A DNA stretch of 64,000 bases from SABI01 sp963677695. GTDB taxonomy: Bacteria; Spirochaetota; Spirochaetia; Sphaerochaetales; Sphaerochaetaceae. The notes below the pieces were generated by a model. It was not told the DNA's origin, made no database searches, and saw nothing but the letters and a program-made list of their open reading frames with translations. This document shows, piece by piece, positions 34,005 through 42,891 of this stretch (position 1 is its first letter; each line of letters begins with the position of its first letter). The stretch is taken from NCBI GenBank assembly GCA_963677695.2, contig CAXXUJ010000001.1, forward strand, positions 2,108,001-2,172,000, read 5' to 3'. The position numbers and the translations under genes are program-made.

Positions 34005-35129
34005 ATGGGACGAAACAAGCTTACCATAAAGGATCATGCACGTAATAGTCATTTCACCTGGGATCAGAGGGCAGAATTGCAAAGTTATTATGCGGGGACA
34101 AATGGGTACACCAAAATACGCTCGCCTTTACTGTTAGGAAAGATCTTCGGCAAGCATGAATCAACCATCCGCCGAGAACTGAAGAGAGGGATGGTGACCC
34201 ATGTGGTTGAAGAGGAGCCTTTTGAAAGAACGGAATACAACGCAGAATATGCTCATATAGACGCTAAGAGCAAATATTCTGCCAAAGGACCTGACCTGAA
34301 GCTGGGGTACGACTGGCCTCTCGTGGAAGCAGTGACTCATCTGATTCGAGATAAAAAATATTCACCCTACGCCGTTATTGCTGAATTCGACAACAAAGGA
34401 TGGCCCAGTGATACCAGAATCTGTGAGAAGACGCTGTATAACTATATTCAGTCGGGCTATATGGGAGATCTGAGTGAGAAAGATCTCCTGTTGGAGGGGA
34501 AACGCAGGAAACCGAAGGGGGAACCTAGAAAACATTCACGTGTAGCGGCTGCTGCAAAAAGTATATCAAAGCGTCCACAGGGAGCTGATGATCGTACTGA
34601 GTACGGACACTGGGAAGCTGATACGATTGTGAGTGGAACCGGTACTTCCTCTACGTGTCTGCTGACACTGACAGAGCGTAAGACCCGTTTCGAGATTACC
34701 CGCAGGATTGCCAACAGGACAGCTGCGGCTGTCAGGAAGGAACTTGCTGTGCTTGAGAGAGAACTGGGTCCTACACTCTTCAGAAAGCTGTTTAAAACGA
34801 TTACAGCTGACAATGGAGGAGAGTTTTCAGATATAGAGGGAATCGAGACTTCTGCTCTTTCGAACAAGCATCGTGTTACGCTCTATTATGCTCATCCGTA
34901 CAGCAGCTTCGAAAGAGGAACCAATGAGAATCATAACGGCATTATCAGACGTTTTATACCTAAGGGTTCAGATATCAGCAGATATACGAAGAATGTAGTG
35001 AGAAAGATACAGGACTGGATGAATTCCTATCCTCGTAAAATCCTGAAGGGGCTGACACCTCGGATGGCGCTTCAAGCAGAGTTCGGGCCCGAACTCTGCT
35101 TGCCTGGAATACTGGAGGTAAGAGGATGA
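34005..35129 (+). CDS. IS30-family transposase
   Basis: A 374-residue DDE transposase. The N-terminal helix-turn-helix (LLGKIFGKHESTIRRELKRG) is characteristic of IS30. The catalytic Asp residues are in GHWEADTIVSG and ITADNGGEFSD, and the Glu is in SSFERGTNENHNGIIRRF. The ATG at 34005 follows GAGGGAG; upstream in-frame ATGs lack such a site. The frame is intact, so the element may be active. A 30-bp perfect palindrome lies within the last codons (35073-35102). Confidence 0.92.
   Translation: MGRNKLTIKDHARNSHFTWDQRAELQSYYAGTNGYTKIRSPLLLGKIFGKHESTIRRELKRGMVTHVVEEEPFERTEYNAEYAHIDAKSKYSAKGPDLKLGYDWPLVEAVTHLIRDKKYSPYAVIAEFDNKGWPSDTRICEKTLYNYIQSGYMGDLSEKDLLLEGKRRKPKGEPRKHSRVAAAAKSISKRPQGADDRTEYGHWEADTIVSGTGTSSTCLLTLTERKTRFEITRRIANRTAAAVRKELAVLERELGPTLFRKLFKTITADNGGEFSDIEGIETSALSNKHRVTLYYAHPYSSFERGTNENHNGIIRRFIPKGSDISRYTKNVVRKIQDWMNSYPRKILKGLTPRMALQAEFGPELCLPGILEVRG
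35073..35102. repeat. 30-bp perfect palindrome in the transposase 3' end
   Basis: Two uninterrupted 15-base arms (CAAGCAGAGTTCGGG and its complement) meet with no loop. It encodes part of the C-terminal tail. As RNA it could form a long hairpin just before the transposase stop. Confidence 0.9.
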
Positions 35130-35163
35130 GAAAGAAAAACGTGCATTTTACTTTACAAGGGAC

Positions 35164-35180
35164 CCTATGAAAGGCCTATG
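35164..35180 (+). repeat. Right 17-bp direct repeat flanking the IS element
   Basis: Identical to 33882-33898 and in the same orientation. Confidence 0.85.
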
Positions 35181-35279
35181 AATTTCAGTTCCTGACCTCC
35201 TTCGTTTCCCTCCCGCCTATTCCTCTGTTTCCGTATTTTTCTTGTGCTGTCAAGCAACGTGTTGTAGTCTTCTTACTAT

Positions 35280-36494
35280 ATGAAACAGTTGCTCCTGGCA
35301 GCCATGCTCCTGTCGGGAATGATGATACATGCCCATTCTCTCACTGTTCTCTATATGGCTCAGGCCGGGTACGACCCTCTCGATGTCGAAAAGAGGGGTG
35401 CCGAATTTACAGAAGAAACGGGAGTGGAGGTCTCCTTCCGTTTTGAAGAGTATGATGACATCTATGATATCGTCACCGGTGAAGAGGGAAGGAACGGAGA
35501 GTTCGATATTGTCCTTCTCGACAATATCTGGACGGCCGACTTTGCCGACCGAGATATCCTCGATCCGGTTCCTTCTCCGGTGATGGAAAAGGTGGAACGC
35601 GGAGTGATTCCCGAAATCTACAGTGCCAATGTGTATGATCATACGATGTGGGGCGTTCCCTTCCTTGCCAACTTCCAGCTTCTTTACACCAACATGAGTA
35701 TGCTCAAGGAGGCAGGGTACACCGCGCCTCCCCGTACGCTTTCCGAAATGAGAGAGATGGCCTCAGCGGCGAAGGAAAAGGGGCTGATCACCTATCCGAT
35801 ATTCGACTCTCTTCGTACTGAAGAGATTCTGATGTGCGAACTCGTCTGGCTCTCTGGAGCATTCGGAAATGAGTGGGACCCCCAGAAAGAGAGTACAACC
35901 TTTGATACACCGGAGAACAGAAAGGCGGTGAATTTTCTGAAACAGCTTCTTGACGACGGTCTTCTCAATCCCTACAGTCTATCCTCCGGAGAGATGTTCT
36001 CGGGCGATGTGTTCGAGTGGGGAGACGCACTGTTCACTACGAACTGGACCTTCCTTCTCGGAAGATTACAGAACAGGGAGGGAGGAAAGGATTTCGATTT
36101 TGACGTGAGTGTCATTCCCACTGAAATCCCCGGTCAGATCAGTTCCACCGTCAGTGGGTATCAGGGACTTGCGGTGATGAAGAACTCACAGAACAAGGAT
36201 GATGCCTGGAATTTTATTATGTACCTCTCCTCTCCCGGTTTCCAGAGCCGCTACATAGATGAATTCCCCGTTTGGAAGGACGTCTGGTCAGATCCTGCCG
36301 TTCTCAGAGAGGACCCGTTCTTTGAAGTGAAGCGAAAGCAGGTGGAAGGGGCGAAGGTCCGCTACATTCATCCTGCCTACCAGAAGATATCAAACACGAT
36401 AGTCGAAGAAATCCACAGGACGCTTGCGGGTGAACTCTCTGTTGATGACGCCTTTGCACATATATCAGAGAGACTGAAGGAGATAGAGTTATGA
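35280..36494 (+). CDS. Extracellular solute-binding protein (family 1), probable sensor component
   Basis: A 404-residue exported sugar-binding-type protein. It has a signal peptide (MKQLLLAAMLLSGMMIHAHS), then LTVLYMAQAGYDPLDVEKRG and the FDIVLLDNIWTADFAD and TMWGVPFLANFQLLYTN segments of family 1 binding proteins. No permease or ATPase is adjacent; instead the stop overlaps a membrane histidine kinase start by four bases. That suggests the protein presents its ligand to the kinase rather than to a transporter. No good ribosome site is visible before the ATG. Confidence 0.82.
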   Translation: MKQLLLAAMLLSGMMIHAHSLTVLYMAQAGYDPLDVEKRGAEFTEETGVEVSFRFEEYDDIYDIVTGEEGRNGEFDIVLLDNIWTADFADRDILDPVPSPVMEKVERGVIPEIYSANVYDHTMWGVPFLANFQLLYTNMSMLKEAGYTAPPRTLSEMREMASAAKEKGLITYPIFDSLRTEEILMCELVWLSGAFGNEWDPQKESTTFDTPENRKAVNFLKQLLDDGLLNPYSLSSGEMFSGDVFEWGDALFTTNWTFLLGRLQNREGGKDFDFDVSVIPTEIPGQISSTVSGYQGLAVMKNSQNKDDAWNFIMYLSSPGFQSRYIDEFPVWKDVWSDPAVLREDPFFEVKRKQVEGAKVRYIHPAYQKISNTIVEEIHRTLAGELSVDDAFAHISERLKEIEL

Positions 36495-38572
36495 GCGCAC
36501 GTTTCAGCCGGCATAGGGTCAGCATATCGACGCAGGTCATTATCTTCTTCATCGTTGTCGTTCTCATTCAGAGCATTCTCACCATGATAGGAATGTATTC
36601 GCTGATCTACCGGAGCAATCTGGACAGCTACGAAGATCAGCTTCAAACCAAGATGACAGGGGTTTCAACCTATATCACCCAGTCGAAGGATGAACTGGGG
36701 AATATGGTTGACCTCCTTACCGGGCAGAAGAATATTATAGAGTACACAGATTTCAGGCTGAACAACCTCTTAAGCCGTGAGCTCTTGCTTTTCAACCAGG
36801 CACTCGGTCTCAACGGGATTTTCGTCTTCGACGATACAGGGAGCCTCCTTACCTCCAGCGAAGAGGGGCACAGCCTCAGAGGATTCGATCTTTATAAACG
36901 GATCGCCGATGCCTATTCTAAAGGGCTGCAGAGCTTCATCTTCTCCGATGCCGATGCCACGTACATATGGTCTATCGGTCAGATAGTACGCGAGGATGAG
37001 ATCATAGGATTGCTCGGGGCACGGATCAGGGTTGACGGTTCCTACCTCAAGAAGCTGGAGAACAGAATCAATGCAGCGGTCCTCATAGAGATGCCCTACC
37101 GGACCATCTACTCAGATACACTCTCATCAGATGCGAGAGAATCCCTCACCTCCGAGAGTTCCTCACTCAATATTGGACAGACCGAGTTGCTTGATGACTA
37201 CCTTGTTGGGATAACCGAGGTTCCCGGGATCGATATCGCTCACGGACGCCTTCTCTGCATTCTCGATATGAGAGAAGCAAGAACCAGCCTGATGGCCTAC
37301 AACAGGTTCAGTATCACCCTCACCTTCATCGTCCTCTTCGGTGCACTTATAACAAGCATCCTCTTCTACCGGAAAGTTTTTCTCAGACCCTTCAATCTTC
37401 TCCATGAGGGAGTCACCAGGATAGGAAGGGGAGACTTCTCCTACCCGGTCCAAAGGGAATCTCGTGATGAGTTCGGAGACCTTGCAGAGTCGGTGAACAG
37501 AATGAGGATCAACCTGCTGAACCGTGATGAACAGCTGAGAGCTCTGGCCACCTACAACGAACTCATTCTCAACAATGTGCGATCGGGAATTATCACAGTG
37601 GGTCATGACGGAATGATCAACACCTGTAATGCTGTTGCCCGCTCGATGGTCCACCTGATGGGACAGAAAGAGCTCCCCCTCTTCCTCGAAGAGGCGGGGT
37701 TCCCTCTCCAGGTCAAAGAGATCATCTGGAAAGGAATAAGAGAAGAACACTATGTGAACCTGAGTGAGTGCCGTTTCTCCTATGAAGGGAAAGAGGAGAT
37801 TCTCTCGGTTTCAACCTCTCCCTTCTCCGACGGAAGGGGCGAGGCTATGGGTATCATCGCCGTAATCGCCGATGTGACCAAGGTCAGACACCTTGAGGAA
37901 CAGCTGCAGGTATCGATGAGACTCGCGGCTATCGGAGAGATGGTGGCCGGAGTCTCCCACCAGCTGAGAAATCCCCTCGGAATCATGAAAGTATCCTCCG
38001 AGATCCTGAGGGACAATTTCACACCATCTGTACAGACCGATGAGAAGCAGTACCGGCAGCTTACAGGCATGCTTGTCACCGAGATCGACGGTCTGAGCTA
38101 TATCATTCAGAACTTCCTCGACTTCGCCCGTCCCATTCAGGTACACGCAGAACTCTGTGACCTTGAAGAACTCGTTCAGGACTCACTCTCTCTTGTTCCC
38201 CTTGACCAGTTCCCCTCTGTCACCCTGAAAACGAAGATAGATCGGGCACTCCCATCCTACCGTCTCGACAGGAACCTGATGGAACAGGTGATAAGGAACC
38301 TGGTGCAGAATGCCCTCGAAGCGACACCGGAAGGTGAGGTCCTCCTTTCTCTCAAGAAAGAGGAATCAAAGCTCAGGATCGAAGTGAAAGATACAGGGAA
38401 GGGAATGGATGAGCAGACGATGCAGAATATCTTCAATCCCTTCTATACACAGAAGGACAGCGGCACCGGTCTCGGTCTCTCCATAGTTCACCGTATCATA
38501 CAGGAACACGGAGGCACGATACACGTCGAATCAAAAGAGAATGAAGGCACGCTCTTCACGATACTGATATAG
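36491..38572 (+). CDS. Membrane sensor histidine kinase (HAMP-PAS-HisKA-HATPase)
   Basis: A 693-residue kinase. A transmembrane helix at ~15-40 and a second at ~272-295 enclose a ~230-residue extracytoplasmic domain; HAMP follows (~296-350, with GDFSYPVQRESRDEFGDLAE), then a PAS domain (~355-470). The phosphorylated residue is His490 in GVSHQLRNPLG. The ATPase part has NLVQNALEATPEG, DTGKGMDEQ and GTGLGLSIVHR boxes. It is coupled to the binding-protein gene (ATGA) and lies ten bases before an NtrC-type regulator. Confidence 0.92.
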   Translation: MSARFSRHRVSISTQVIIFFIVVVLIQSILTMIGMYSLIYRSNLDSYEDQLQTKMTGVSTYITQSKDELGNMVDLLTGQKNIIEYTDFRLNNLLSRELLLFNQALGLNGIFVFDDTGSLLTSSEEGHSLRGFDLYKRIADAYSKGLQSFIFSDADATYIWSIGQIVREDEIIGLLGARIRVDGSYLKKLENRINAAVLIEMPYRTIYSDTLSSDARESLTSESSSLNIGQTELLDDYLVGITEVPGIDIAHGRLLCILDMREARTSLMAYNRFSITLTFIVLFGALITSILFYRKVFLRPFNLLHEGVTRIGRGDFSYPVQRESRDEFGDLAESVNRMRINLLNRDEQLRALATYNELILNNVRSGIITVGHDGMINTCNAVARSMVHLMGQKELPLFLEEAGFPLQVKEIIWKGIREEHYVNLSECRFSYEGKEEILSVSTSPFSDGRGEAMGIIAVIADVTKVRHLEEQLQVSMRLAAIGEMVAGVSHQLRNPLGIMKVSSEILRDNFTPSVQTDEKQYRQLTGMLVTEIDGLSYIIQNFLDFARPIQVHAELCDLEELVQDSLSLVPLDQFPSVTLKTKIDRALPSYRLDRNLMEQVIRNLVQNALEATPEGEVLLSLKKEESKLRIEVKDTGKGMDEQTMQNIFNPFYTQKDSGTGLGLSIVHRIIQEHGGTIHVESKENEGTLFTILI

Positions 38573-38582
38573 GGAAGGCACA

Positions 38583-39974
38583 ATGCAGAGAATACTGATA
38601 GTAGATGATGAACTGAACATGCAGGCTGTACTCAAGATCCTGTTTGAATCGAAAGGATACCACGTCCTCTGCGCCTCAAACGGGGAGGAAGCATTACAGC
38701 TGCTGGAAAGCCGAGGCGATATCTCCCTCGTGATCAGCGACCTGAAGATGCCTGTCATGGACGGAATAGCCCTTCTTGAACAGATCCGTTCCCGTTATGA
38801 AGGGATCCCCTTCATCCTCATCTCCGCCTACGGCACGATCGAGCGTGCCGTCGAGGCGATGAAGCTCGGCGCGGTCGACTTCATCACCAAGCCGTTCAAC
38901 AAGGAACTGATCATACGAACGGTGGAACGTCTGTTCCAGATGGATTCGCTGAGAAAGGAGAACACGGCACTGAGAGCTCATGTGAAAGAGCATGACCTCA
39001 TCTTCCGTTCAGAGCGAATGCGAGGTCTTTATGAGAAGATGAAGAAGATCGCGGGAAACGCCACTTCCGTGCTTCTTACAGGAGAGAGCGGGAGCGGGAA
39101 GGAGGTCTTCGCCCGTACGATTCACGGCCTGTACCAGAAGGAGCACACGCTTCCCTTCATCAGTGTGAACTGCTCTGCAGTTCCCGAAAGCCTCTTCGAA
39201 TCGGAACTCTTCGGCTACCGCAAGGGAGCCTTCACCGGAGCCGACAGCGATTTTCAGGGAAAGGTGAGACTTGCCGAAGGGGGAACCCTCTTTCTTGATG
39301 AGATCGGAGATCTCCCCCTTCAGATACAACCCAAGCTTCTCCGCCTGATAGAAAACAGGACGATAGAACCGCTCGGGACGGGAACTCAGGTCGATGTACA
39401 CACGAAGATCATCTGCGCCACGAATAAAGATCTTGATGCACTGGTCGCTCAGGGAACCTTCCGTCGCGACCTTCTGTATCGAATCAACACCTTCCACCTT
39501 GAGCTTCCCCCTCTGAGAGAACGAAGAAGCGACATTGCACCGCTCGCTGAATATTTTCTCGACTCCTTTGCAGTCGATTTCGGAACGGGAGAAAAAAATC
39601 TCTCAGACGAAGTACGATCTCTCCTCGAATCCTACTCATGGCCGGGGAACGTGAGGGAGCTGAGAAACGTGATAGAGAGAATGGTGGTACTCTCCGATTC
39701 TTCCCTTATTACCACCTCAGACCTTCCCGGTGAGATCAGGAGCACGGTCGTTCGGCCGGTGGAGACCTGCCACTCCGTCGATATCGTATCAGAGACCGAA
39801 TATCCCTCGACTCTGAACGAGATGGAAAAGAGAGTGCTCGTGGATGCTCTTGATTCCTGCGGCGGGAATATCAGCGCGGCGGCGAGGAAACTGGGAATCA
39901 CCAGGAACACGATGCGCTACCGGTTGAAGAAGTATCAGCTGGAAAACGGTGCATATGCACCACCGGTTGATTGA
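38583..39974 (+). CDS. NtrC-family sigma-54-dependent response regulator
   Basis: A 463-residue regulator. The receiver domain has the phospho-acceptor Asp53 in SDLKMPVMDG and the conserved Lys in ITKPFN. The AAA+ domain has Walker A GESGSGKE and an intact GAFTGA loop. A Fis-type helix-turn-helix is at the C-terminus (AARKLGITRNTMRYRLKKYQ). It should be phosphorylated by the preceding kinase and activate the sigma-54 promoter found about 110 bp after its stop codon, ahead of a sugar ABC transporter. Confidence 0.94.
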   Translation: MQRILIVDDELNMQAVLKILFESKGYHVLCASNGEEALQLLESRGDISLVISDLKMPVMDGIALLEQIRSRYEGIPFILISAYGTIERAVEAMKLGAVDFITKPFNKELIIRTVERLFQMDSLRKENTALRAHVKEHDLIFRSERMRGLYEKMKKIAGNATSVLLTGESGSGKEVFARTIHGLYQKEHTLPFISVNCSAVPESLFESELFGYRKGAFTGADSDFQGKVRLAEGGTLFLDEIGDLPLQIQPKLLRLIENRTIEPLGTGTQVDVHTKIICATNKDLDALVAQGTFRRDLLYRINTFHLELPPLRERRSDIAPLAEYFLDSFAVDFGTGEKNLSDEVRSLLESYSWPGNVRELRNVIERMVVLSDSSLITTSDLPGEIRSTVVRPVETCHSVDIVSETEYPSTLNEMEKRVLVDALDSCGGNISAAARKLGITRNTMRYRLKKYQLENGAYAPPVD

Positions 39975-40022
39975 AAACCACCGCTTCCACCACAGCAGCA
40001 ATCGAAGACGTTCAAAGTAGTA

Positions 40023-40035
40023 GAATTGGTAATTC
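40023..40035. promoter_or_regulatory. Candidate enhancer site for the NtrC-type regulator
   Basis: GAATTGGTAATTC is a 5-3-5 inverted repeat about 50 bp upstream of the -24 element. It is short and unconfirmed, and closer than most enhancers. Confidence 0.3.
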
Positions 40036-40082
40036 TTTTATATGATAATAGTTGCAAGTATTTTAACCATATGTTCATGACA

Positions 40083-40098
40083 TGGCACGCCTGATGCT
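40083..40098 (+). promoter_or_regulatory. Sigma-54 (-24/-12) promoter of the monosaccharide ABC operon
   Basis: TGGCACGCCTGATGCT: GG at 40084-40085 and GC at 40096-40097 are ten bases apart, matching the sigma-54 consensus. It lies 32 bp before the transporter operon and after a sigma-54 response regulator gene. Confidence 0.88.
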
Positions 40099-40129
40099 TT
40101 AGAGACTCCATATACAAAAGGAGGCTCTC

Positions 40130-41236
40130 ATGAAAAGAGTAGTATTAGCAGTGCTCATCGCTGCAATGATGTTCGCAGTCGCAGCTCCTGTGTTCGCACA
40201 GGCACAATCAGAAAGTCAGTCAAAACTGGCAGTAGGTATCGTACTTCCCACCAAGGATGAACCGAGATGGCTCCAGGATGAAACAAGATTCAAAGACGCT
40301 CTCACCGAAGCCGGTTATTCAGTAGAAATCCTGTTCAGCCAGGGTGACCCCGCTCGTGAAAGAAGCAACGTCGAAGCTCTTCTCGCCAAGGGTATCGAAG
40401 TCCTCATCATCTGTCCTCATGACGGTGCAGCGGCAGCAGCGGCAGCAGACGAAGCAGCACGTTCAGGTGTTAAGGTTATTTCCTATGACAGACTCATCAC
40501 AGGCACAGAAAATGTCGACTACTATGTAACATTCGACAGCGTCACAGTCGGTAAGAGTTTCGGTCAGTACCTTGTTGACAATGCAACAGGCAAGGGCAAC
40601 AACCTTTACCTCTATGCAGGTGCAGCAACCGACAACAATGCATTCCTCTTCTTCGAAGGTGCATGGAACGTTCTTCAGCCGAAGATCGCCGACGGAACAT
40701 TCGTCATCCGCAACTCTTCAGAAGCAGTCGCTCTCAAGGGTAAGAGAGATCTCTCCCGCGCAGAGCTCGGAAAGATCATCGGACAGGTCACAACCAACTG
40801 GGACTTCAACGTAGCTAAGAACCTTGCAGAAGCCAACCTGACCTCCGCTCCTGCTTCAGCAAAGGGCGTCACCTACATTGCAGCACCTAACGACGGAACA
40901 GCACGTGCTATCGCAGATGCATTCGCAGCCGATCCTGACGTTAGCAAGTACTATATCTCAGGACAGGATGCAGAAAAGGCTTCAGTCCAGTACATCATCG
41001 ACGGCAAACAGTCCATGACAGTCTTCAAGGATGTCAGAACTCTCGTCAAGGATGCTATCGCAGCAGCAGTCGCCCTCCTCGAAGGTTCAGCTCCTTCAGC
41101 TTCAGGTGCCTATGACAACGGTGCTACCGATGTTCCTGCTATCCAGTCACAGGTTATCACAGTGACCAAGGACAATGTGAAGTCAGTTCTCATTGACACC
41201 GGCTACTATGAAGCAGGTGATTTCACCGGTCTCTAA
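40130..41236 (+). CDS. ChvE-type monosaccharide ABC transporter substrate-binding protein
   Basis: A 368-residue periplasmic-binding-protein-like receptor of the ribose/xylose/ChvE group. After a signal peptide ending VFAQAQ it has GIVLPTKDEPRWLQDETRF, then GDPARERSNVEALLAKGIEVLIICPHDG and VISYDRLITGTENVDYYVTFD, all close to ChvE/multiple-sugar receptors. AAAGGAGG precedes the ATG. It is first in an operon with the ATPase and permease and is followed by a GC-rich hairpin, consistent with higher expression of the receptor. Confidence 0.9.
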   Translation: MKRVVLAVLIAAMMFAVAAPVFAQAQSESQSKLAVGIVLPTKDEPRWLQDETRFKDALTEAGYSVEILFSQGDPARERSNVEALLAKGIEVLIICPHDGAAAAAAADEAARSGVKVISYDRLITGTENVDYYVTFDSVTVGKSFGQYLVDNATGKGNNLYLYAGAATDNNAFLFFEGAWNVLQPKIADGTFVIRNSSEAVALKGKRDLSRAELGKIIGQVTTNWDFNVAKNLAEANLTSAPASAKGVTYIAAPNDGTARAIADAFAADPDVSKYYISGQDAEKASVQYIIDGKQSMTVFKDVRTLVKDAIAAAVALLEGSAPSASGAYDNGATDVPAIQSQVITVTKDNVKSVLIDTGYYEAGDFTGL

Positions 41237-41261
41237 GATCAATACGAACACAGACACCCCG

Positions 41262-41283
41262 GGCGGCGGATATCTCCGCCGCC
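41262..41283 (+). terminator. Intercistronic hairpin after the ChvE-like gene
   Basis: GGCGGCGGA and TCCGCCGCC form a perfect nine-pair stem around TATC, followed by TCGGCTTTC with no clear U-tract. Probably a stabilising or attenuating hairpin between receptor and ATPase genes. Confidence 0.5.
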
Positions 41284-41347
41284 TCGGCTTTCATCTTCTG
41301 AGGGAAGACAGCAGGGTGCAGCACTACAGAGGTAAGGAGGTGAATTG

Positions 41348-42874
41348 ATGAGTGACAGATATATACTCGAGATGAAGAATATCACAAAAGAGTTTCCCGG
41401 AGTCAAAGCGCTTGACAGGGTGACTTTCTCTGTAACGAGAGGTGAGATTCATTGTCTTGTAGGGGAAAACGGTGCCGGTAAGTCGACACTGATGAAAGTC
41501 CTGAGCGGAGTATATCCCTACGGTACCTACACCGGAGATATTTTCTTCGACGGAGAGGTTCAGCAGTACAGAAGTATCAGCGACAGCGAGAAGGCGGGAA
41601 TCGCCATCATCTATCAGGAACTTGCTCTTGTTCCCGAGATGTCGGTCTACGAGAATATCTTTCTCGGCCACGAGATCGTGAAGAACGGAACAGTCGACTG
41701 GAACGAGACGATCAAGCGTTCCACTGAACTGCTCAAGAGGGTAGGGCTTAAGATCAATCCCGGTACCCTGGTCAAGGAACTGGGAGTCGGAAAGCAGCAG
41801 CTGGTTGAGATCGCAAAGGCACTCAGCCGCGATGTCAAGGTCCTTATCCTTGACGAACCGACCGCCGCTCTCAATGAAGATGACTGTGACAATCTTCTTG
41901 CTCTTATTCAGAACCTGAAGGCGGAACAGGGAGTGACCAGTATCATGATCTCCCACAAACTCAAGGAAGTCATCAGCATCGCAGACACCGTGACAGTCCT
42001 TCGGGACGGTCAGACGATCTGTACCCTCGATGCCGCTGCCGGAGAAGTTTCAGAGAACATCCTCATCAAACACATGGTCGGACGTGAAATCAATAACGTA
42101 TTTCCTCCCCGGGATCATGAGATTTCTGACGAAGTCGTCCTTGAAGTGAACAACTGGAGCGCCTTCAACGTCCAGAAGGGAAGGAATGATCTGACCGAGG
42201 TTTCCTTCAATCTGAAGAAGGGAGAAATTATCGGTTTTGCCGGCCTGATGGGCTCAGGTCGTACCGAACTCGCCCGAAGCCTGTTCGGCAACCCCGACAA
42301 GTACCGCATCACCGGAGAGATGAAACTCAACAACGAAGAGAAGAGGTTCACCCATCCTGAAAAAGCGATCGAGGCAGGCCTTGCCTATGTGTCGGAAGAC
42401 AGGAAGAAGAACGGTCTCATTCTCACACAGGATGTGAAACAGAATATCACAGTCGCAAACCTCCATGAGATCTCGAAACGTTCGATCGTGGACGATAACT
42501 CAGAAGTCAAAATAGCGAGCGAATACAAAGAGGCGATCAATATCAAGACGCCTTCACTTGAACAGCAGGTCATCAAGCTTTCGGGTGGAAATCAGCAGAA
42601 AGTGCAGATAGCGAAATGGCTCTTTGCGAAGCCCCATGTTCTCATTCTTGATGAGCCGACCCGGGGAATCGACGTCGGAGCCAAGTACGAGATCTACACG
42701 ATTATGAACAAGCTGGTGGAAGAGGGGATGAGTATCATCATGATCTCTTCCGAACTTCCAGAAGTCCTCGGGATGAGTGACAGAGTCTATGTCGTATCCG
42801 AAGGAAGAATCACCGGAGAGCTGCCGATTGCCGAGGCGACTCAGGAAAAAATCATGCATCTGGCAACGAATTGA
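41348..42874 (+). CDS. Monosaccharide ABC transporter ATP-binding protein (GguA/MglA-like)
   Basis: A 508-residue double ATPase. The first domain has Walker A GENGAGKST and signature region ELGVGKQQLVEIAKAL with LILDEPTAAL; the second has a degenerate Walker A (GLMGSGRTE), LSGGNQQKVQIAKWL and LILDEPTRGIDVGAKYEIY. This is typical of sugar ATPases of the ribose/xylose type. The ATG at 41348 is six bases from AGGAGG, better than a TTG three bases upstream. It works with the following permease. Confidence 0.94.
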   Translation: MSDRYILEMKNITKEFPGVKALDRVTFSVTRGEIHCLVGENGAGKSTLMKVLSGVYPYGTYTGDIFFDGEVQQYRSISDSEKAGIAIIYQELALVPEMSVYENIFLGHEIVKNGTVDWNETIKRSTELLKRVGLKINPGTLVKELGVGKQQLVEIAKALSRDVKVLILDEPTAALNEDDCDNLLALIQNLKAEQGVTSIMISHKLKEVISIADTVTVLRDGQTICTLDAAAGEVSENILIKHMVGREINNVFPPRDHEISDEVVLEVNNWSAFNVQKGRNDLTEVSFNLKKGEIIGFAGLMGSGRTELARSLFGNPDKYRITGEMKLNNEEKRFTHPEKAIEAGLAYVSEDRKKNGLILTQDVKQNITVANLHEISKRSIVDDNSEVKIASEYKEAINIKTPSLEQQVIKLSGGNQQKVQIAKWLFAKPHVLILDEPTRGIDVGAKYEIYTIMNKLVEEGMSIIMISSELPEVLGMSDRVYVVSEGRITGELPIAEATQEKIMHLATN

Positions 42875-42891
42875 GAGAAGGAAGGGTTATT

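Larger units (their letters stand above)
33899..35163 (+). mobile_element. IS30-family insertion sequence, complete
   Basis: A 1265-bp element with one transposase gene. Terminal inverted repeats are imperfect: left 33900-33923 and right (reverse complement of 35140-35163) share GTAA and the inner AAATGCACG block at the same offset. Perfect 17-bp direct repeats flank it, so insertion is recent on the sequence evidence. It lies between the divergent putP-like gene and the binding-protein/kinase/regulator operon. Long target duplications occur in some IS30 relatives, though shorter ones are usual. Confidence 0.88.

Noticed and set aside
40572..40814. Alternative frames within the ChvE-like gene
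   Set aside because: Shadow frames of a clear binding-protein gene, with no independent ribosome site or similarity.
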